Source: Synechococcus sp. UW69 (GTDB lineage: Bacteria > Cyanobacteriota > Cyanobacteriia > PCC-6307 > Cyanobiaceae). From it: 64,000 nucleotides of DNA. The notes below the pieces were generated by a model that was given only the letters and a program-made list of their open reading frames with translations, was not told the DNA's origin and did not search any database. The DNA is taken from contig NZ_UCNW01000008.1 of assembly GCF_900474185.1 (NCBI RefSeq), forward strand, positions 310,001-374,000. The letters are read 5' to 3'. Position numbers and translations under genes: made by a program. This document shows positions 61,551-64,000 of this stretch, one piece after another (the first letter of the stretch is position 1; each line of letters starts with the position of its first letter).

Positions 61551-61555
61551 TTCTC

Positions 61556-61699
61556 TTACTGGTGCTTGGATGCTCCGATGGGGCAATGTGACACAGCCAT
61601 TTGCCGCATGATTGCTGCTATTGCGGTCTGATTGTTGAATGCGCGATAGACAGAGAGCTGTTTGCTCAATTCGTGGCATTCCTTCTGTTGGGAGTCCAT
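61556..61699 (-). CDS. 47-residue hypothetical protein
   Basis: MDSQQKECHELSKQLSVYRA start, then NNQTAIAAIMRQMAVSHCP. Two Cys, helical, no signal peptide. Compact and properly terminated. Small proteins of this kind are common in marine picocyanobacteria, but I cannot name the family. Confidence 0.42.
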   Translation of the reverse strand: MDSQQKECHELSKQLSVYRAFNNQTAIAAIMRQMAVSHCPIGASKHQ

Positions 61700-61890
61700 G
61701 AGTCAACCCTTGGTACAGAAATCATGGCCTCAGTAAGCATGGGGTAAATGTGCCAAGTGCCACAAAATGACATTGACGTGCGTCGAAGGCTTCAGCGACC
61801 AGACTAAGCATTAATGCTCCTAAAAGTTTTGTGTGATCAATGATGCAGAACCACCGCAATCAGCCTATTAAGGTTTAGTTGGCAAGCGAG

Positions 61891-61980
61891 ATGGCTATGG
61901 GATTTACTATTCCAACGTTCTCAATCGGAGTCGTTTTGTATATTTTCTTTCACTTTTTACTGGGTGGTGTATTCAGCTAG
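61891..61980 (+). CDS. 29-residue single-helix membrane ORF
   Basis: MAMGFTIPTFSIGVVLYIFF start followed by HFLLGGVFS. One membrane helix, the size of small photosystem or cytochrome subunits but not matching any I know. A GCGAG lies just before the ATG. Confidence 0.35.
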   Translation: MAMGFTIPTFSIGVVLYIFFHFLLGGVFS

Positions 61981-62971
61981 TTCACGCAGCCTGGCTTGAT
62001 CAATCAGACCTTGACCGCTGCCACGAGGCCCGCCGTCGCGTTGGCTTTGGCAACCGATTGGCATAAAGAAGAGCGACCGCCCAATCAACCCCAGGAGATT
62101 GGACGGTTCACCCCCTCTCGTCGGGTGTGGAACAACCCGGCTTTCAGGATTTCGCTTCCTAACGGTTCAATGCTGGTCAAAAAAGAACGCACCTGCGCTC
62201 TATATGCGGCATTCGCATGCCAGCATCAGCCTTGGTTCTGAGGGGTGTTCCCGTAGAAGATTCCAGCGACAACCAATATCAAGCCAGCGAGGGGCAAAAC
62301 GAACGGAACCATTCCCTAGGGATCCACGAAGGATTTAAGAGGAACACGATGTGAGCGGATCGCCTTGGCAAATATCACTTTTGAAAGTGCATGGCGCGGT
62401 TTCTCCTGCGGGGGATTGGTGGCGCAATCCTGATTCGGCATGGCGCGGAGTCTGGCTGAATCAGTCAGTCGCTTACTGCAACAGGACGGAACCACATCAC
62501 CGAGCGATAAGTAATGCGGTTCCGCCACCGGTAGCCCTGCATTCATAACCACCGGCTCTTCGTTCATATCCCTGGCAATTGCCGGAATTACGCATCACTT
62601 ACTACAGAACGCAATCCTTTAAATAGGCCTTCTCCAAGCCCTAACCAAAAGCAGGGGCATAGAAGTATGGGGTGGAGGATTGACGACCCTGCTAAGAAAG
62701 GTCGTCAACGCTGAGTTTCCCCACTCAGGCTCCACCGAGTCAAAGATGGCTCAAAAGAACTGACGAGTCAGTGCTTTGGCTGAAATCTGAGGAGATATGG
62801 CTATCGCCGGGACAGATTGTGTTTTTTGGGTGAATGTTTCTAGACAATCCTCATCAGGGTCGAATTCGACAGCAGTTGGGCAGCAGAGATGCAAGCCATG
62901 GCCGAGCGCAGCCGTTTGCATTCGGACTGCAGCGACTTTGTACCCACGGGAACGGATCAGCGTCTAGGGCC
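61981..62971. other. Gene-poor stretch with DUF1651 debris
   Basis: No intact gene that I trust in about 990 bp. 62388-62450 (minus strand) encodes MPNQDCATNPPQEKP, which matches the first 15 residues of the DUF1651-like protein (MANKDRATNPPPEKP), then loses similarity. Short open frames at 61996-62241 and 62797-62970 have no support beyond being open. Confidence 0.5.
62388..62450 (-). pseudogene. DUF1651 N-terminal remnant
   Basis: Only the start of the gene is preserved, including the sequence around its ATG and the bases upstream of it, compared with 59955-60015. Confidence 0.55.
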
Positions 62972-63064
62972 TTAGGCCGTTGCTTTGACGACGAAAGCCA
63001 TAACAAGGACTGCAATCGCAACGGTTCCACTGAAGTAAGCAACGTTCGTGTGGAGTCCTTTCAT
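62972..63064 (-). CDS. 30-residue single-helix membrane ORF
   Basis: MKGLHTNVAYFSGTVAIAVL followed by VMAFVVKATA. One membrane helix. It shares the MKGLH start with the 58-residue protein at 37960-38136. Clean stop, but no strong ribosome site. Confidence 0.38.
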   Translation of the reverse strand: MKGLHTNVAYFSGTVAIAVLVMAFVVKATA

Positions 63065-63134
63065 GCAGCCTCTGTGGTTTCAATGAGTCTGCTGTTTTTT
63101 CTCTCGCCGGTGGCTAAGGCTTAATGCCTAAATC

Positions 63135-63620
63135 CTCCTCAAAGAGGAAGACCGCCCTTCCCGATGGAAAGACGGCCTAGCTCGGTCGTTTGTGCATGTT
63201 GAACCCGTGAGTTGTTCAGGGGTTGAGAAGCCAGCCCACCTACGACAGGAATGGGGTGACCTCTCCTATTGCTCGCTTCCGACACCCCCGCTTTCCAAAG
63301 ACAGGGGCCATGCCGCATGCCATTGCTGGCGAGAGGCGAAGTGTCGGGCTCTTCAAGCGTCTGGGGCCAAGGTTCCAGGTGGTGGACTCTCTGACTCTGG
63401 TGAGTGCCCCCCGACGAGACGGTGCCGGGATTTAGGGCAAGCCCATGGATGGTGAGAAAGCTTGTGGAGCAGTGGCTTGAAAAGTCAGGCGACTTCTGCG
63501 TTTTGCTGTGGTGGAGTGTCGGCCGTCATGGGCTCCTCCTATCTCAATGAACACACTCTCGTCAGCGGTGCAAGGTCTGGCAATCAGCTGTCGTGCTCAT
63601 TGCCTTCTGAGGCTGATCGA
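63135..63620. repeat. Dispersed ~450-480 bp repeat, copy B
   Basis: Second copy of 5315-5765. AAAGAGGAAGACCGCCC...GACGGCCTAGCTCG at the left end and GGTGGAGTGTCGGCCGTCAT ... GGCAATCAGCTGTCGTGCTC at the right end are kept; the middle has diverged and differs slightly in length. Confidence 0.7.
63485..63529 (-). CDS. Dwarf ORF (14 codons) with strong Shine-Dalgarno, copy B
   Basis: MTADTPPQQNAEVA with GGAGGAG 3 bases before the ATG; pairs with 5627-5671. Confidence 0.3.
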   Translation of the reverse strand: MTADTPPQQNAEVA

Positions 63621-63759
63621 CCGATTGTGGGGGTGGCGTGCCAAGCCCAGTTTCCGGTCAACACTGACGAGGCAGATAAGTCGTCAGACTGCACGCCATG
63701 CCGCGCATGGACGACGCCACAAATACAAATACCCCGACAGAGAAACCGGTCGCCCAGGG

Positions 63760-63957
63760 ATGCCTGGTGAGCCTTGTAGCCATCGTGTTGTCCCAGAACA
63801 ATCCTTGAACAAAGACGGGAAGATTTATTGCTCCCAATCATGTGCTGTTGGTCTTGACAGGAATAACAAATTTTGCTTCCTCTATGGCTATAGCCAATTA
63901 TTCGCAGCAGCCGCCTTGATGCAAGGGGATCACTGTTACGTCGTTGACGACATTTGA
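63760..63957 (+). CDS. Metallothionein-like fragment or decayed metallothionein
   Basis: 65 residues. SLNKDGKIYCSQSCAVGLD closely resembles the YCSQxCA core of cyanobacterial SmtA metallothioneins. The preceding Cys cluster is reduced to PCSH, and the expected C-terminal His/Cys cluster is replaced by FLYGYSQLFAAAALMQGDHC. Probably a pseudogene or a much-changed member. Could be a chance match of a short motif. Confidence 0.4.
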   Translation: MPGEPCSHRVVPEQSLNKDGKIYCSQSCAVGLDRNNKFCFLYGYSQLFAAAALMQGDHCYVVDDI

Positions 63958-64000
63958 ATCAATCAGTACCCGTACTTGTACGCCACCATTGGGTTCTTGG

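Noticed and set aside
62834-63124. A 96-codon plus-strand ORF
   Set aside because: It overlaps a small minus-strand membrane ORF that looks better, and has no motif or ribosome site.
1-64000. CRISPR array or insertion sequence
   Set aside because: I saw no regularly spaced repeat-spacer pattern, no cas genes and no transposase with terminal inverted repeats.

Overview
The window reads as a chromosome segment of a marine picocyanobacterium, most likely a Synechococcus of the marine cluster. The evidence is gene content: ndhL, a BicA-type bicarbonate transporter, cyAbrB, a cyanobacterial group 2 sigma factor, an aa3-like alternative oxidase operon, a thylakoid-type FtsH, DUF1651 and Nif11 proteins, an intron-less tRNA-Leu(UAA) and densely packed GC-rich genes.

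Layout. 0.1-34.9 kb is mostly core chromosome: hisIE, a group 2 sigma factor, PsiE-like protein, c6-like cytochrome, cyAbrB, trpA-DUF3007-ndhL, tRNA-Leu, pyrC, bicA with a divergent cation exchanger, an oxidase operon (two DUF2231 proteins, ctaC-ctaD-ctaE, GMC oxidoreductase), gor, GST, dnaA, a DegP/HhoA-type protease, two arsenosugar-type glycosyltransferases, an ABC exporter, hisG, gloB, ridA, PIN-PhoH and a LOG protein. 34.9-40.4 kb is a gene-poor accessory stretch ending at tRNA-Ala(GGC); it holds an acyltransferase, small secreted or membrane proteins, intergenic repeats and a DUF1651 pseudogene. 40.5-46.1 kb is core again (lexA, argF, ftsH, an SRAP/YedK protein, a K+ channel).

46.1-60.3 kb is an integrated element of about 14.2 kb that I regard as the main discovery. 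It is bounded by a 59-bp imperfect direct repeat made from the last codons of the K+ channel gene. It carries a tyrosine integrase beside the left repeat, an excisionase-like protein, a run of small genes with 4-bp overlaps, and one 1409-residue protein that joins a TOPRIM-like domain, a D5/SF3 helicase, a 3'-5' exonuclease and a complete family A DNA polymerase. An iteron-like cluster lies in the DNA encoding the linker of that protein. The right half holds a terminase-small-subunit-like gene and a mostly minus-strand set of small secreted and membrane proteins, one of which looks like a free-standing FtsH N-terminal domain. There are no capsid, tail or large terminase genes. The best reading is a phage-satellite-like, self-replicating integrative element.

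60.3-64 kb returns to chromosome with a PfkB-family kinase, followed by a repeat-rich region with very small ORFs, DUF1651 debris, a second copy of the ~480-bp repeat seen at 5.3 kb, and a metallothionein-like fragment.

All functional statements rest on reading motifs and gene order by eye; no database search was possible.
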